Assembly (NCBI GenBank): GCA_963730995.1
Contig: CAVSUB010000009.1
Span: 248,001 to 312,000, forward strand
Length of the DNA: 64,000 nucleotides
From: CAVSUB01 sp963730995
GTDB lineage: Bacteria > Acidobacteriota > Vicinamibacteria > Vicinamibacterales > 2-12-FULL-66-21
Reading direction: 5' to 3'
The first letter of the stretch is position 1; every line of letters starts with the position of its first letter. The notes beneath the pieces were generated by a model that worked only from the letters and a program-made list of their open reading frames with translations, was not told the DNA's origin and did no database searches. A program made the translations under genes and the position numbers. This document shows positions 42,812-51,643 of the stretch, piece after piece.

Positions 42812-43222
42812 ATGAAGCGTGTACTCTATGCATCTGTAATTGCGTTGGGATGTACGATCGCCGTCGCCGCGCAGGGCGGGGCGGCAGATCAGTCGAAAGA
42901 CAAGGGCGAGAAGAAGGACGCCACCGAAAAGGCCGTCACGTTGACAGGCTGTGTCGCGGAATCCGGCGGCCACTTCATGCTCAACAATGCCACAATGGAG
43001 GGCGGCGGCGCCCCGGCATCGTACGCGCTCTCCGGCGGAACGCTCAAGCCGCACGTCGGCCACAAGGTGACGGTCACCGGCGCGATGAAGCCGCCTGCCG
43101 CAAGCAAGGACAGCATGAAGAAAGACTCGATGGCCAAAACTGACGCCAAGAAAGACGACATGGCGTCGGCCGGAACCGTCTCAGTGAAGGAACTGAAGAT
43201 GGTCGCCCCGAGCTGCTCCTAG
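42812..43222 (+). CDS. Small secreted protein of unknown function, Lys/Asp-rich
   Basis: A 136-residue protein starting at ATG 42812 behind AAAGGAGA. Signal peptide (about residues 1-21), a charged linker (QSKDKGEKKDATEK), then a short beta domain starting LTGCVAESGGHFML and containing GHKVTVTG, and a Lys/Asp/Met-rich segment near the end. It resembles small periplasmic proteins common in Acidobacteriota, with an OB-like domain. It is followed 52 bases later by the molybdenum oxidoreductase gene. Confidence 0.7.
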   Translation: MKRVLYASVIALGCTIAVAAQGGAADQSKDKGEKKDATEKAVTLTGCVAESGGHFMLNNATMEGGGAPASYALSGGTLKPHVGHKVTVTGAMKPPAASKDSMKKDSMAKTDAKKDDMASAGTVSVKELKMVAPSCS

Positions 43223-43274
43223 CCCAAGGCACTTTCTGAGACGGGTGGACGTCGCCGTTCACCCGTCGCATTTC

Positions 43275-43988
43275 ATGACACAACGGATCGTCCCGCCGCC
43301 GCGCACGCGCCGCGAGCTCCTCAAGCTGACGCCGCTCGTCGCCCTGGGCGCGATACTCTACGAGCCGTGGCGTGAGTCGATCCTCGACAAAGGGCTGCGT
43401 CTGAGCGACTGGGCCTCGGCCCGGACGTTTCGAACGGCCCATCTCGCGCCGACCTACAGCGACGCAGACGTCGTTCCCTTCGAGCGGTTCCCCTACAACT
43501 ACTTCGACATCCTCGAGCCCGAAATCGATTTCGACGCCTGGTCGCTCGAGGTGAGCGGGAAGGTGAGCCGTCCCGGAAAGTACGCGCTCGCTCAACTGCA
43601 CGCCTTGCCGAAGGTCACACAGAATACGCGGCACGTCTGCGTCGAAGGCTGGGACGTCATCGGCAGCTTCGGCGGAGCGCGACTGAGCGACTTCCTGGAT
43701 CTGGTTGGAGCGGATCCGTCCGCCCGCTACGTCTCGGTGATGTGCGCCGACAACTACTACGAGTCGATCGATCTCGCCACGGCGCGACATCCTCAGACGC
43801 TGCTCTGCTACGAGATGTACGGCAAGCCCCTCGATCGTGGCCATGGCGCTCCGCTGCGGCTGCAGATCCCGACCACCCTGGGGTACAAGCAAGCAAAATA
43901 TCTGATGACGCTCGGCGTCGTCGACGAGCTCGGCGCGGACAAGAGCTACTGGGGCGACCAGGGTTACAGCTGGTACGGCGGCATATGA
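43275..43988 (+). CDS. Molybdopterin-dependent oxidoreductase (MsrP/YedY-like)
   Basis: A 237-residue protein from ATG 43275 with a Tat-like RRELLKLTPL signal. The sulfite-oxidase fold is visible in NYFDILEPEIDFDAWSLEVS and HVCVEGWDVIGSFGG, whose cysteine would bind molybdenum. SVMCADNYYESIDL and GAPLRLQIP follow. The protein is periplasmic and probably reduces oxidised methionine or another S- or N-oxide. The stop overlaps the cytochrome b start (ATGA), so it is paired with that electron donor. The TatC gene lies convergently just beyond. Confidence 0.85.
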   Translation: MTQRIVPPPRTRRELLKLTPLVALGAILYEPWRESILDKGLRLSDWASARTFRTAHLAPTYSDADVVPFERFPYNYFDILEPEIDFDAWSLEVSGKVSRPGKYALAQLHALPKVTQNTRHVCVEGWDVIGSFGGARLSDFLDLVGADPSARYVSVMCADNYYESIDLATARHPQTLLCYEMYGKPLDRGHGAPLRLQIPTTLGYKQAKYLMTLGVVDELGADKSYWGDQGYSWYGGI

Positions 43989-44701
43989 GCTCGCCAGCCG
44001 ACGTCGTGCCGGTTGCACGCTGGCAGGAAAAGGGAGGCGTCTCGAAGATCGCCGGGTACGAGCACCCGCTCTACGTGCGACTGGCGCACTGGCTGACGGC
44101 CGTGTCGCTCGTCGTCATGGCGGCGAGCGGGCTCCGCATCTTCCTGGCTTTTCCGAGCTTCGGGTCGAAGGTTCCGCAGGAGGACTTCTGGAATCCGCCT
44201 CCGGGCATCACGCTCGGCGGGTGGCTGGGCGGCGCGCTGCAGTGGCACTTCACGTTCATGTGGCTGTTCGCTGGCGCGGCGCTCCTGTACGTCGTGGGTC
44301 AGGTCGCGACCGGACGCTATCGGATGGTCCTCTTCGTGCCGCGCGACATCCCGGGTGTCTGGCCGATGGCGCGTCACTACTTTCTCCGCGGACCGAAGCC
44401 GGCCGTGGATCAGCCCTACAACCCGCTGCAGAAGCTTGCCTATACGACGACGATGTTGCTCGGGGCGCTGTCGCTCGTCTCGGGGTTGGCGCTCTACAAG
44501 TCAGTCCAGCTGCCTTTCCTCGTGACGCTGCTCGGGGGATACAGGCTCGTCCGGATCTGGCATTTCCTGGCGCTGTGCGGGTTCGCGGCGTTCGTGCCGG
44601 GACACCTCGTGATGGTGGCCCTGCACGGGTGGCAGAATTTCGTCGCGATGCTGACTGGATGGAAACGAGACCCGGAGTATCTCGGAAGGAAGGGCGCGTA
44701 G
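43985..44701 (+). CDS. Cytochrome b/b6-domain membrane subunit
   Basis: A 238-residue protein with four main membrane helices and histidines placed for heme b (YVRLAHWLTAVSL, LQWHFTFMWLF, VRIWHFLALCGF, GHLVMVALHGW). It fits Ni/Fe-hydrogenase- or formate-dehydrogenase-type cytochrome b proteins, here serving as the quinol-linked partner of the upstream molybdenum enzyme, analogous to MsrQ but from another family. The start overlaps the preceding stop. Confidence 0.85.
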   Translation: MSSPADVVPVARWQEKGGVSKIAGYEHPLYVRLAHWLTAVSLVVMAASGLRIFLAFPSFGSKVPQEDFWNPPPGITLGGWLGGALQWHFTFMWLFAGAALLYVVGQVATGRYRMVLFVPRDIPGVWPMARHYFLRGPKPAVDQPYNPLQKLAYTTTMLLGALSLVSGLALYKSVQLPFLVTLLGGYRLVRIWHFLALCGFAAFVPGHLVMVALHGWQNFVAMLTGWKRDPEYLGRKGA

Positions 44702-44730
44702 GGGCCGGAACAGCGCCCCTCGCGGCTCCG

Positions 44731-45534
44731 TCACTCGTCGACGAGGCTGGTTTCAGCAGGTCGGCGCGGCGCAACCAGCCAGGCGATGCCGATGCTCAAG
44801 AGATACAGCGCGATCATGGGTGTGGCGAAGATCGTCTGATTCCACGGATCCGCCGACGGCGTCACGACCGCCGCGATGATGAAGATGATCAGAATCGCGT
44901 ACTTCGTGTTGCGCCAGAGGAATCGCGCCGTCACGAGCCCCATCTTGGCGAGGAAAAAGACGACGGTAGGAATCTGGAAGACCGCGATCATTCCCAACAC
45001 CATCTTCACGTACAGATCGAAGGTGGTCTCGACCCGGGGCAGGAACTCGACGTCGGTGGAGCTGAAGGTACCGAAGAACGCGATCATGTAGGGGAACACG
45101 ATGTAGTGGCTGAACGCCGCGCCGACGACGGCGCCGACGCTCGTGAGCGCCACGAACGGGATCGCGAACTTCTTCTGGTGCGAGTAGAGCGCTGGCGCGA
45201 TGAGCAGCCAGAACTGATAGAGGACGAACGGCGACGCCAGGACGACACCCGCGAGGAGCGCGATGTCGATGTAGAGCGAGAACGCTTCGATCGGCTCGGT
45301 GTATATCAGCCGGCTGCCCGGGGGCAGCATCGAGCGCGCCGGCGAGAGGACGAACGACACGATCCGCTCGATGAACGTGAAGGCGACCAGCATCCCGACG
45401 AGGATAGCGACTGCCGATCGGACGAGACGTTTCCGGAACTGCTCGAGCTGCTCGAGCACGGAAATCCGGAAATATCGTCCGTCGGGATCCTGCGGGGGAA
45501 GCTGGAATGCTGGAAACGCCGCCATCCCAATCAT
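44731..45534 (-). CDS. tatC: Sec-independent protein translocase TatC
   Basis: A 267-residue protein with six membrane segments. Family marks are LEQLEQFRKRLVRS near the N-terminus, the periplasmic PPGSRLIYTEPIEAFSLYI segment, then FVLYQFWLLIAPALY, and a final VVTPSADPWNQTIFATPM. It is the signal-recognition core of the Tat export system. An ATG nine bases downstream (45525) is an equally good start. Tat-dependent products in the window include the neighbouring molybdenum oxidoreductase and the TIM-barrel protein at 18429. Confidence 0.93.
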   Translation of the reverse strand: MIGMAAFPAFQLPPQDPDGRYFRISVLEQLEQFRKRLVRSAVAILVGMLVAFTFIERIVSFVLSPARSMLPPGSRLIYTEPIEAFSLYIDIALLAGVVLASPFVLYQFWLLIAPALYSHQKKFAIPFVALTSVGAVVGAAFSHYIVFPYMIAFFGTFSSTDVEFLPRVETTFDLYVKMVLGMIAVFQIPTVVFFLAKMGLVTARFLWRNTKYAILIIFIIAAVVTPSADPWNQTIFATPMIALYLLSIGIAWLVAPRRPAETSLVDE

Positions 45535-45612
45535 TCTGACACGGCTGACCGTCGAGAGGTGTCACGGGCGGCCTGGGCTTGTGATAAACAGGGGAAGGCG
45601 CCCCGGTCCTCA

Positions 45613-45825
45613 GTGAATAAACTCGCCTTAGCGGTGGTCATTCTTGGCGTGTACGTCCTCCACCAGGACGTCTGGTTCTGGCAGGCCGTGAGGCCTCTGG
45701 TTTTCGGGTTTCTACCCGTCGGGCTCGCCTACCACGCCGCCTACTGCATGCTGGTCGCCCTCCTGATGTCGGTCCTCACCGTCGTGGCCTGGCCGGCGCA
45801 CCTCGATCGGGATCCCGAGCGGTGA
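45613..45825 (+). CDS. DUF3311-like small subunit of a symporter
   Basis: A 70-residue protein from GTG 45613 with two membrane helices separated by a short loop (LHQDVWFWQAVRPLVFGFLP, then GLAYHAAYCMLVALLMSV). Proteins of this kind are found immediately upstream of sodium:solute symporters. Its stop overlaps the symporter start by GTGA, so the two are made together. Confidence 0.75.
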   Translation: MNKLALAVVILGVYVLHQDVWFWQAVRPLVFGFLPVGLAYHAAYCMLVALLMSVLTVVAWPAHLDRDPER

Positions 45826-47357
45826 TTCCCGGTCTGCTCGTTTTCGCCTATCTCGGTGTCGTTCTCTACATCGGGATCTTCGCCTTCGGCCGATCGCGGG
45901 GCGCGGGCGGCGCGGAGGACTACTTCCTCGCCGGCCGCTCCCTCGGCTCGACGGTCTTCCTGCTGTCCCTCTTTGGCACCAACATGACGGCCTTCACCAT
46001 CCTGGGCTCTGCAGGTCATGCGTTTGCCAATGGCATCGTGACGTTCCCGCTCATGGCCTCCTCGTCTGCGTTCGTGATTCCCCTGACGCTCTTCTTCGTC
46101 GGGACGCGCGTGTGGGCGCTCGGGAGACGCCACGGGTTCATCACGCCGGTGCAGATGTTCCGGGATCGCTGGGAGTGCGGCCACATCGGAACGGTGATCT
46201 TCGCCGTGCAGGCGGCCCTGCTCGTCCCGTACATCATCATCGGCGTCATGGGTGGGGGCACGGCGCTTCGCGGCATCACCGGCGGGCTCGTCCCGTACTG
46301 GCTCGGCGGCGCGATCGTCGCGCTGGTGGTCATGAGCTACGTGTTCTTTGGGGGCATGCGCGGCACGGCATGGGTGAACACGTTCCAGACAATCCTCTTT
46401 CTCTCGTTCGGCGCCGTGGCGCTCGTGCTCATCGGGCACGGCATGGGGGGGTTCGGAGTGGCCATGGAGGGGCTGCTCGCGTCCCCGCGGACCGCGCCTC
46501 TTCTGAGCCGTGAGCGGATCTCTCCGCTGTTCTTTCTCAGCTACACGGTCGTGCCGCTGTCCACGATTGCGTTTCCGCACATTACGATCTTCTGCCTCAC
46601 CGCGCGTCGTCTCGCGCAGTTCAAGCGCACGGTCATCGTGTATCCGATCTGCATCCTCGCCATCTGGCTGCCGTGCGTGTTCCTGGGCGTCGCGGCGAAC
46701 GCCATGCACGACGTACCGCGGATCGAAGAGAAGCTGCAGGCGCGCAGTGCGCTCGCCGCTTCTGCGGGTCTGACCGAGCCGGAGCGCGTCGCTCTCAGAC
46801 GCGCGGCAGCCGGCGACGACGTGATCCTGGTGATGCTCGACCGGTATGCACCCATATGGCTGGCGGGGTTGCTTGGCGCCGGAATCATGGCGGCAGTGAT
46901 GGCGAGCGACTCGCAGATCCTCGCGCTGTCCACGATGTTCACCGAGGACGTGTTTGCGTTCTACGGAGGGCGGGAGCGGTTTGGCGAGTCGATCCAGGTT
47001 CAGACCGGTAGACTGTTCGTCGTGCTGCTCACGGTCATGGCATACGTGATCGCATTGCAGGTTCCGCAGTCCATCTTCGACCTTGCGGTCCAGTTCGCGT
47101 TCTCGGGCTATGCGTCGCTCTCGCCGCTGCTCTTCGCGGCGTTGTTCTGGCCGAGGAGCACGAAGTGGGGCGCCCTCGCCGTGGCGCTGTGGTCGGCCTT
47201 TGCCGTGGTCTACACCGCGCGCGTGCCCGGCGCGCTCGCCTGGGGCGGCCTGATGCCCGTGGTGCCGATGACGTTCATCTCTTGTGCCCTGATGGCCGTC
47301 GTGTCGTTGGTCACGCCTCCTCCCTCGACAGAGACGATCGCCAGATACCGACTGTGA
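45822..47357 (+). CDS. Sodium:solute symporter (SSS family)
   Basis: A 511-residue transporter with about 13 membrane segments. SSS features include GGAEDYFLAGRSLG, FGTNMTAFTILGSAGHAF and the AGIMAAVMASDSQILALS segment. It differs in sequence from the symporter at 4708-6450 and lacks that protein's long soluble insert. The pairing with a DUF3311 subunit suggests a solute of the organic or amino acid type, but the substrate is unknown. GTG start coupled to the DUF3311 gene. Confidence 0.88.
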   Translation: MIPGLLVFAYLGVVLYIGIFAFGRSRGAGGAEDYFLAGRSLGSTVFLLSLFGTNMTAFTILGSAGHAFANGIVTFPLMASSSAFVIPLTLFFVGTRVWALGRRHGFITPVQMFRDRWECGHIGTVIFAVQAALLVPYIIIGVMGGGTALRGITGGLVPYWLGGAIVALVVMSYVFFGGMRGTAWVNTFQTILFLSFGAVALVLIGHGMGGFGVAMEGLLASPRTAPLLSRERISPLFFLSYTVVPLSTIAFPHITIFCLTARRLAQFKRTVIVYPICILAIWLPCVFLGVAANAMHDVPRIEEKLQARSALAASAGLTEPERVALRRAAAGDDVILVMLDRYAPIWLAGLLGAGIMAAVMASDSQILALSTMFTEDVFAFYGGRERFGESIQVQTGRLFVVLLTVMAYVIALQVPQSIFDLAVQFAFSGYASLSPLLFAALFWPRSTKWGALAVALWSAFAVVYTARVPGALAWGGLMPVVPMTFISCALMAVVSLVTPPPSTETIARYRL

Positions 47358-47437
47358 CTCCGACCCATCGGCTCCAATTGCGAACTTCCCGATCGTCGGG
47401 TATGGTGGGGCCATTTCCATTCAACGGAGGACTCGCC

Positions 47438-48409
47438 GTGCGTGAGCATCCATCTTTCATGGCGGTCGTCGTTCTGACCGCGCTGACGCTCGTGTCGAGC
47501 GTTCGCGCCCAGACCCCCCCTCTCGAGCTTCGCCAGGGCGACCACATCGTCTTCCTCGGCAACACGATGGCCGAGCGGCTTCAGCAGTTCAACTATTTCG
47601 AGACGATGCTGATGGCTCGCTTCGCGGACCTCGACCTTGTGGTCCGCAATCTCGGCTGGAGTGGCGACACGATCACCGTGCAGCCGCGGCCGCTCAACTT
47701 TGGCGACGCCGCCAGACACCTGAAGGATCAGAAAGCCGACGTCATCATCGCGTTCTTCGGTTTGAACGAGTCCTTCGACGGCGAGGCCGGGCTGCCGGCG
47801 TTCGAGAAAGACCTCGACGCATACCTCGCGATGCACCAGCAGGCGCAGTACAGCGAACGCGGCACGCCTCGAGTCGTCCTGGTCTCTCCAATCGCGCACG
47901 AACGACTTGCCCGACTCGAACACTACGTCGACCAGGAGGCCAGGAATCGGGAGCTGGCCCGGTACACCGAGTCCATGCGCAAAGTCGCCACGGCTCGTCA
48001 CGTCACCTTTGTCGACCTGTTTACGCCGACGAAGAAGTTGATGGACGGGGCGTCGGTGCCGCTGACGATCAACGGAATCCACTTGAGTGAGGCGGGTGAC
48101 CGGATTGTGGCGGGATTGCTGATGCAGGGCCTCGGTTTCCAGCCCACGGGCCAGACGGCCGGGATGCCGCCGGCGCAGTTCGAGCAGTTGCGCGATCTGG
48201 TGCGCGACAAGAACCAGCAGTTCTTCTATCGCTGGCGTCCGGTCAACGGCGAATACGTCGTCGGACGGCGCGTCGAGCCGTTTGGCGCGGTGAACTTCCC
48301 GCCGGAGATGCGTCGGCTCGACGAAATGGTCTCGGAGCGCGATCGGCGCATCTGGACCCAGGCAAAGTCGGCGGGCGGCCTGAGCCCGGCCGCTGGAGAA
48401 CGCCGATGA
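47438..48409 (+). CDS. SGNH/GDSL-type hydrolase-like secreted protein
   Basis: A 323-residue protein from GTG 47438 with GGAGG eight bases before it; a signal peptide covers about residues 1-25. The fold matches SGNH esterases: block I FLGNTMAERL, block II RNLGWSGDT, block III FFGLNES, block V INGIHLSEAG. Block I has Gly-Asn-Thr where the nucleophilic Ser of GDS is expected, so hydrolase activity is doubtful unless Thr replaces Ser. It overlaps the next gene by ATGA, and in other phyla similar proteins accompany large propeller-type dehydrogenases. Confidence 0.75.
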   Translation: MREHPSFMAVVVLTALTLVSSVRAQTPPLELRQGDHIVFLGNTMAERLQQFNYFETMLMARFADLDLVVRNLGWSGDTITVQPRPLNFGDAARHLKDQKADVIIAFFGLNESFDGEAGLPAFEKDLDAYLAMHQQAQYSERGTPRVVLVSPIAHERLARLEHYVDQEARNRELARYTESMRKVATARHVTFVDLFTPTKKLMDGASVPLTINGIHLSEAGDRIVAGLLMQGLGFQPTGQTAGMPPAQFEQLRDLVRDKNQQFFYRWRPVNGEYVVGRRVEPFGAVNFPPEMRRLDEMVSERDRRIWTQAKSAGGLSPAAGERR

Positions 48410-50682
48410 GACTCGCCTGGGCTGGCCTGGCGGCCATCACGATCGCGGCGGGTGCGCTCCAGGCGATCGTCACCGGTCAAGCTGTGTCGGCTGGCCCGCG
48501 TAGCGGGCAGCCGCAGGCGCGCCCGCAGGAGCCGAATCTCGGAGGCGGCATCGATCTCGACGCGCAGGATCCAAGAATCGCGCTCGAGCGGTTGCATCCG
48601 GCCGACGGATACGAAGTCAACCTGTTCGCGTCCGAGCAGCAGTTCCCCGAGCTCGCGAATCCTCTCGCGATGACGTTCGACGACCGCGGACGTCTCTGGG
48701 TCCTCGTGGCACCGACCTATCCGCACCTGGTGCCTGGCCAGAAACCGGATGACAAGCTCGTCGTGCTCGAAGACACGGACCGGGATGGCCGCGCCGACTC
48801 GTTGAGCATCTTTGCCGACGGCCTGTACCTTCCGACCGGGTTCGAGCTCGGCGACGGCGGCGTCTACGTATCCCAGCAGCCGAACCTGATGTTCCTGAAG
48901 GACACGAACGGCGACGGCAAGGCGGACGAGCGGCGGATCGTGCTCCACGGCTTCGGCACGGAAGACAGCCACCACGCGATTCATGCGTTCACCTGGGGTG
49001 CGGGCGGGGGCCTGTTTTTTCAGGAGGGCACTTTCCTGCACTCGCAGGTGGAGACACCGTACGGTCCCGTCCGGCTGGAGAACGCCGGGGTATATCGCTA
49101 CGAGCCGCGGACGGAAAAGCTCAGCGTGTTCGTGTCGTACTCGTTTGCGAACCCGTGGGGCCACGTCGTCGATGGCTGGGGCCAGCATTTCATCTCGGAC
49201 GCGTCGAACGGCAACAACTACTGGGGCGACGCCTTCTCAGGCCATGTCGAATATCCGCGCAAGCAGCGGATGATGAAGGAGTGGACGAACACCAAGGTCC
49301 GTCCGACGGCTGGAATCGAGTTCGTCCGGAGCCGCCAGTTTCCCGACAGCGCGCAGGGGAATTTCCTCATCAACAACGTCATCGGATTCCACGGCATCAA
49401 GCAGTACAAGGTCGCGGACGACGGCTCGGGGTTCGCGGCCACCGAAATCGAACCGCTGCTTCAATCGTCCGATACGAACTTCCGTCCCGTCGCCCTGCGA
49501 TTCGGTCCGGACGGCGCGCTCTACATCATCGACTGGTTCAACCCGCTCGTGGGTCATATGCAGTACTCGCTGCGGGATGCCCGACGCGACAAGACACACG
49601 GGCGCATCTGGCGCGTCACCGCGAAGGGCAGGGCGCTGAACGAGTGGCCGCGGATCCACGGAGAGTCCATCGAAGCGCAGCTGGAACTGCTGAAGGCCTA
49701 CGAGGACCGCACCCGCTATCTCGCGCGACTCGCACTTCGCGAGCAGCCGGTGGGGGCCGTGATCCCTGCGCTCAAGAAATGGGTGTCCGACCTCGATTCG
49801 AAGGATCCCGACTACGCGCACCGTCTCGTCGAGGCTCTGTGGGTCTCCCAGCATCAAGACGTCGTGGACGAGGACCTGTTGAAGCGCGTGCTCGACTCAC
49901 CGGAGTTCCGGGCGCGCGCCGCCGGCGTTCGCGTCCTCCACTACTGGTTCGACCGCGTGCCCGACGCGATGTCGCTTCTGAAGCGCACGATCAACGACCA
50001 GGCGCCACGGGTGCGACTGGAAACCGTCGTTGCGCTCAGCTTCATTCCCACGACGGAGTCGGCCGAGACCGCGTTGAAGGCGCTCGATCAGCCCATGGAC
50101 GACTATCTGCAGTACGCGCTCGAGTCGACGATGACGACGCTCGAGAAGTGCTGGAAGCCGACGCTGACCAGCGCGAAGCCGGTCGGAGGTGGGAATCCAA
50201 AGGCCGCCGCCTTTCTGGCCGAGCGGCTCAAGGCGCCGACCGGCAACGACACTCGCGGCGCGCCGTGGACGGAAACGAGCCCGGCGCTCCCGGTGGACCC
50301 CGGCGTGCGCCGGATTCAGATCTCGGCGGTGGCGGATCAACTGAAGTTCGACGTCACCCGCTTTACCGTCAAGCCGGGTGAAACCGTCGAGATCGTGCTC
50401 ATGAATCCCGACATCATGCCCCACAACCTCGTCATCGTCGCGCCTGGAAAGCTGGAAGCCGTCGGTGCCCTTGCGGAAGCCATGGCGTCACGCCCGGACG
50501 GGTTCCAGAAAAGCTTCGTGCCCGCCACGCCCGACGTGCTCGCCTCCACGAAGTTGATCAGTCAAGGTGCGCTCGCGCGGATCCGCGTCACCGCGCCCAC
50601 CGCGGCGGGCAGCTACCCGTACATGTGCACCTTCCCAGGGCATTGGAGGGTAATGAATGGCGTGATGGATGTGGAGCAGTGA
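48406..50682 (+). CDS. PVC-type dehydrogenase propeller fused to a cupredoxin domain
   Basis: A 758-residue secreted protein. After the signal peptide (about residues 1-25) comes a six-bladed propeller like that of membrane-bound dehydrogenases (DPRIALERLHPADGYEVNLF, ALRFGPDGALYIIDW), then a HEAT-like helical part near residues 415-590. The last 100 residues form an azurin-like cupredoxin. Ligands are visible as MPHNLVIV (His) and YPYMCTFPGHWRVMNG (Cys, His, Met), a full type 1 copper site. Family members often end in a CxxCH cytochrome domain; here copper replaces heme. Partner of the SGNH-like protein. Confidence 0.82.
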   Translation: MRLAWAGLAAITIAAGALQAIVTGQAVSAGPRSGQPQARPQEPNLGGGIDLDAQDPRIALERLHPADGYEVNLFASEQQFPELANPLAMTFDDRGRLWVLVAPTYPHLVPGQKPDDKLVVLEDTDRDGRADSLSIFADGLYLPTGFELGDGGVYVSQQPNLMFLKDTNGDGKADERRIVLHGFGTEDSHHAIHAFTWGAGGGLFFQEGTFLHSQVETPYGPVRLENAGVYRYEPRTEKLSVFVSYSFANPWGHVVDGWGQHFISDASNGNNYWGDAFSGHVEYPRKQRMMKEWTNTKVRPTAGIEFVRSRQFPDSAQGNFLINNVIGFHGIKQYKVADDGSGFAATEIEPLLQSSDTNFRPVALRFGPDGALYIIDWFNPLVGHMQYSLRDARRDKTHGRIWRVTAKGRALNEWPRIHGESIEAQLELLKAYEDRTRYLARLALREQPVGAVIPALKKWVSDLDSKDPDYAHRLVEALWVSQHQDVVDEDLLKRVLDSPEFRARAAGVRVLHYWFDRVPDAMSLLKRTINDQAPRVRLETVVALSFIPTTESAETALKALDQPMDDYLQYALESTMTTLEKCWKPTLTSAKPVGGGNPKAAAFLAERLKAPTGNDTRGAPWTETSPALPVDPGVRRIQISAVADQLKFDVTRFTVKPGETVEIVLMNPDIMPHNLVIVAPGKLEAVGALAEAMASRPDGFQKSFVPATPDVLASTKLISQGALARIRVTAPTAAGSYPYMCTFPGHWRVMNGVMDVEQ

Positions 50683-50711
50683 CAGAGGCTTGGAGTCTGG
50701 TCTGTCTCTCC

Positions 50712-51329
50712 TCAGTCATTCAGGTATTCGGATGTTCGGCGCTCGATCTCCTCACTCACTCCGCGTCGGATGACGGCCGCGGTCTCTGGAGAGAAATGAA
50801 GCAAGCCGGCCGCGGCCAACCGGAAGTGATCCGCCCCCAATTCGGCCGACATGACGCCACTCTTCGAGTGCGATCCGTCCGGTATCAGCATGTGACCGAG
50901 TTCGTGTGCGATGACGACAGCCAGTACGTCGCAGATCGGAACGCTGAACTGCAGACTTGCCCGCTGCGCCCGCTGGACGAAGACGTGCGCCCGCTTCCCC
51001 GGCTCCCCTGGGCGCGTGTACGTCACACCCAGGACATGCGACGATACTGAGTCCTCACCCGAGTCCCGGGTCACCAGGCAGACAGACCGCAATCGGCCGC
51101 CGTTCTCCGGCACACTTGTGACCCATTCGATATCGACGCCAATCAAACTGTAGAGCCTGACGACCTCCGCTGCTGCCCTGGCGACGAGATCCGCACGGAG
51201 CCCGGCTTCGTTCTGGAGCATCACCATCACGCTCGGACAGGCCGGCTGGGCGCTCGGATGGGCGACGAGTCTCGCCCAGGCGGCCAGCACGAGACAGGCT
51301 GTCACACACGACGAGCGCCGGATCCTCAC
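50712..51329 (-). CDS. Secreted zinc metalloprotease-like protein (HELGH)
   Basis: A 205-residue protein from GTG 51329, just behind GGAGGGA. Signal peptide to about residue 28. The zinc motif HELGHMLIPDGSHS is a gluzincin/metzincin-like HExxH with a further His, followed by SGVMSAELGADHF, which resembles a Met-turn, so a metzincin of the short matrixin-like kind fits. The rest is not similar to anything I know. It converges with the propeller-cupredoxin gene, 29 bases apart. Confidence 0.7.
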   Translation of the reverse strand: MRIRRSSCVTACLVLAAWARLVAHPSAQPACPSVMVMLQNEAGLRADLVARAAAEVVRLYSLIGVDIEWVTSVPENGGRLRSVCLVTRDSGEDSVSSHVLGVTYTRPGEPGKRAHVFVQRAQRASLQFSVPICDVLAVVIAHELGHMLIPDGSHSKSGVMSAELGADHFRLAAAGLLHFSPETAAVIRRGVSEEIERRTSEYLND

Positions 51330-51643
51330 ACGTCCCTCCTCGGGGTCCACCCTTCGTGTCGGGGCGGAAGTTTGAAGGAAGCTGGCGCTCGCGCCGGAGA
51401 ATGCGCGCGCACGCGACCGCTGTGGCTCGGTGTGGAAGGCTGGCCTGGCCGAATACAGCGGCTATCTAGGTAAGCCGCAAATGCGCGCGTCGAGGCTCAC
51501 AGCAGGACGTGATGCCCGCACTGCCGCGGGCGAATCGACGATGTCGTGGTGGTCGGAGTGTCGCGATTCCAACTCGTCAACCAACTCGAGGCCGATCAGA
51601 GATGGTGTCTCGGCAGAGACATGGAGGAGGGCTTACGCGTTCA
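51330..51643. other. Intergenic stretch with no recognisable gene
   Basis: About 310 bases between the metalloprotease start and the alcohol dehydrogenase stop. Short frames exist on the plus strand but their translations look random and lack ribosome-binding sites. I see no strong repeat, hairpin or promoter. Confidence 0.5.

Noticed and set aside
45741..47420. Minus-strand frame of 559 codons opposite the symporter
   Set aside because: The translation is Arg-, Glu- and His-rich low complexity, the shadow of a hydrophobic protein.
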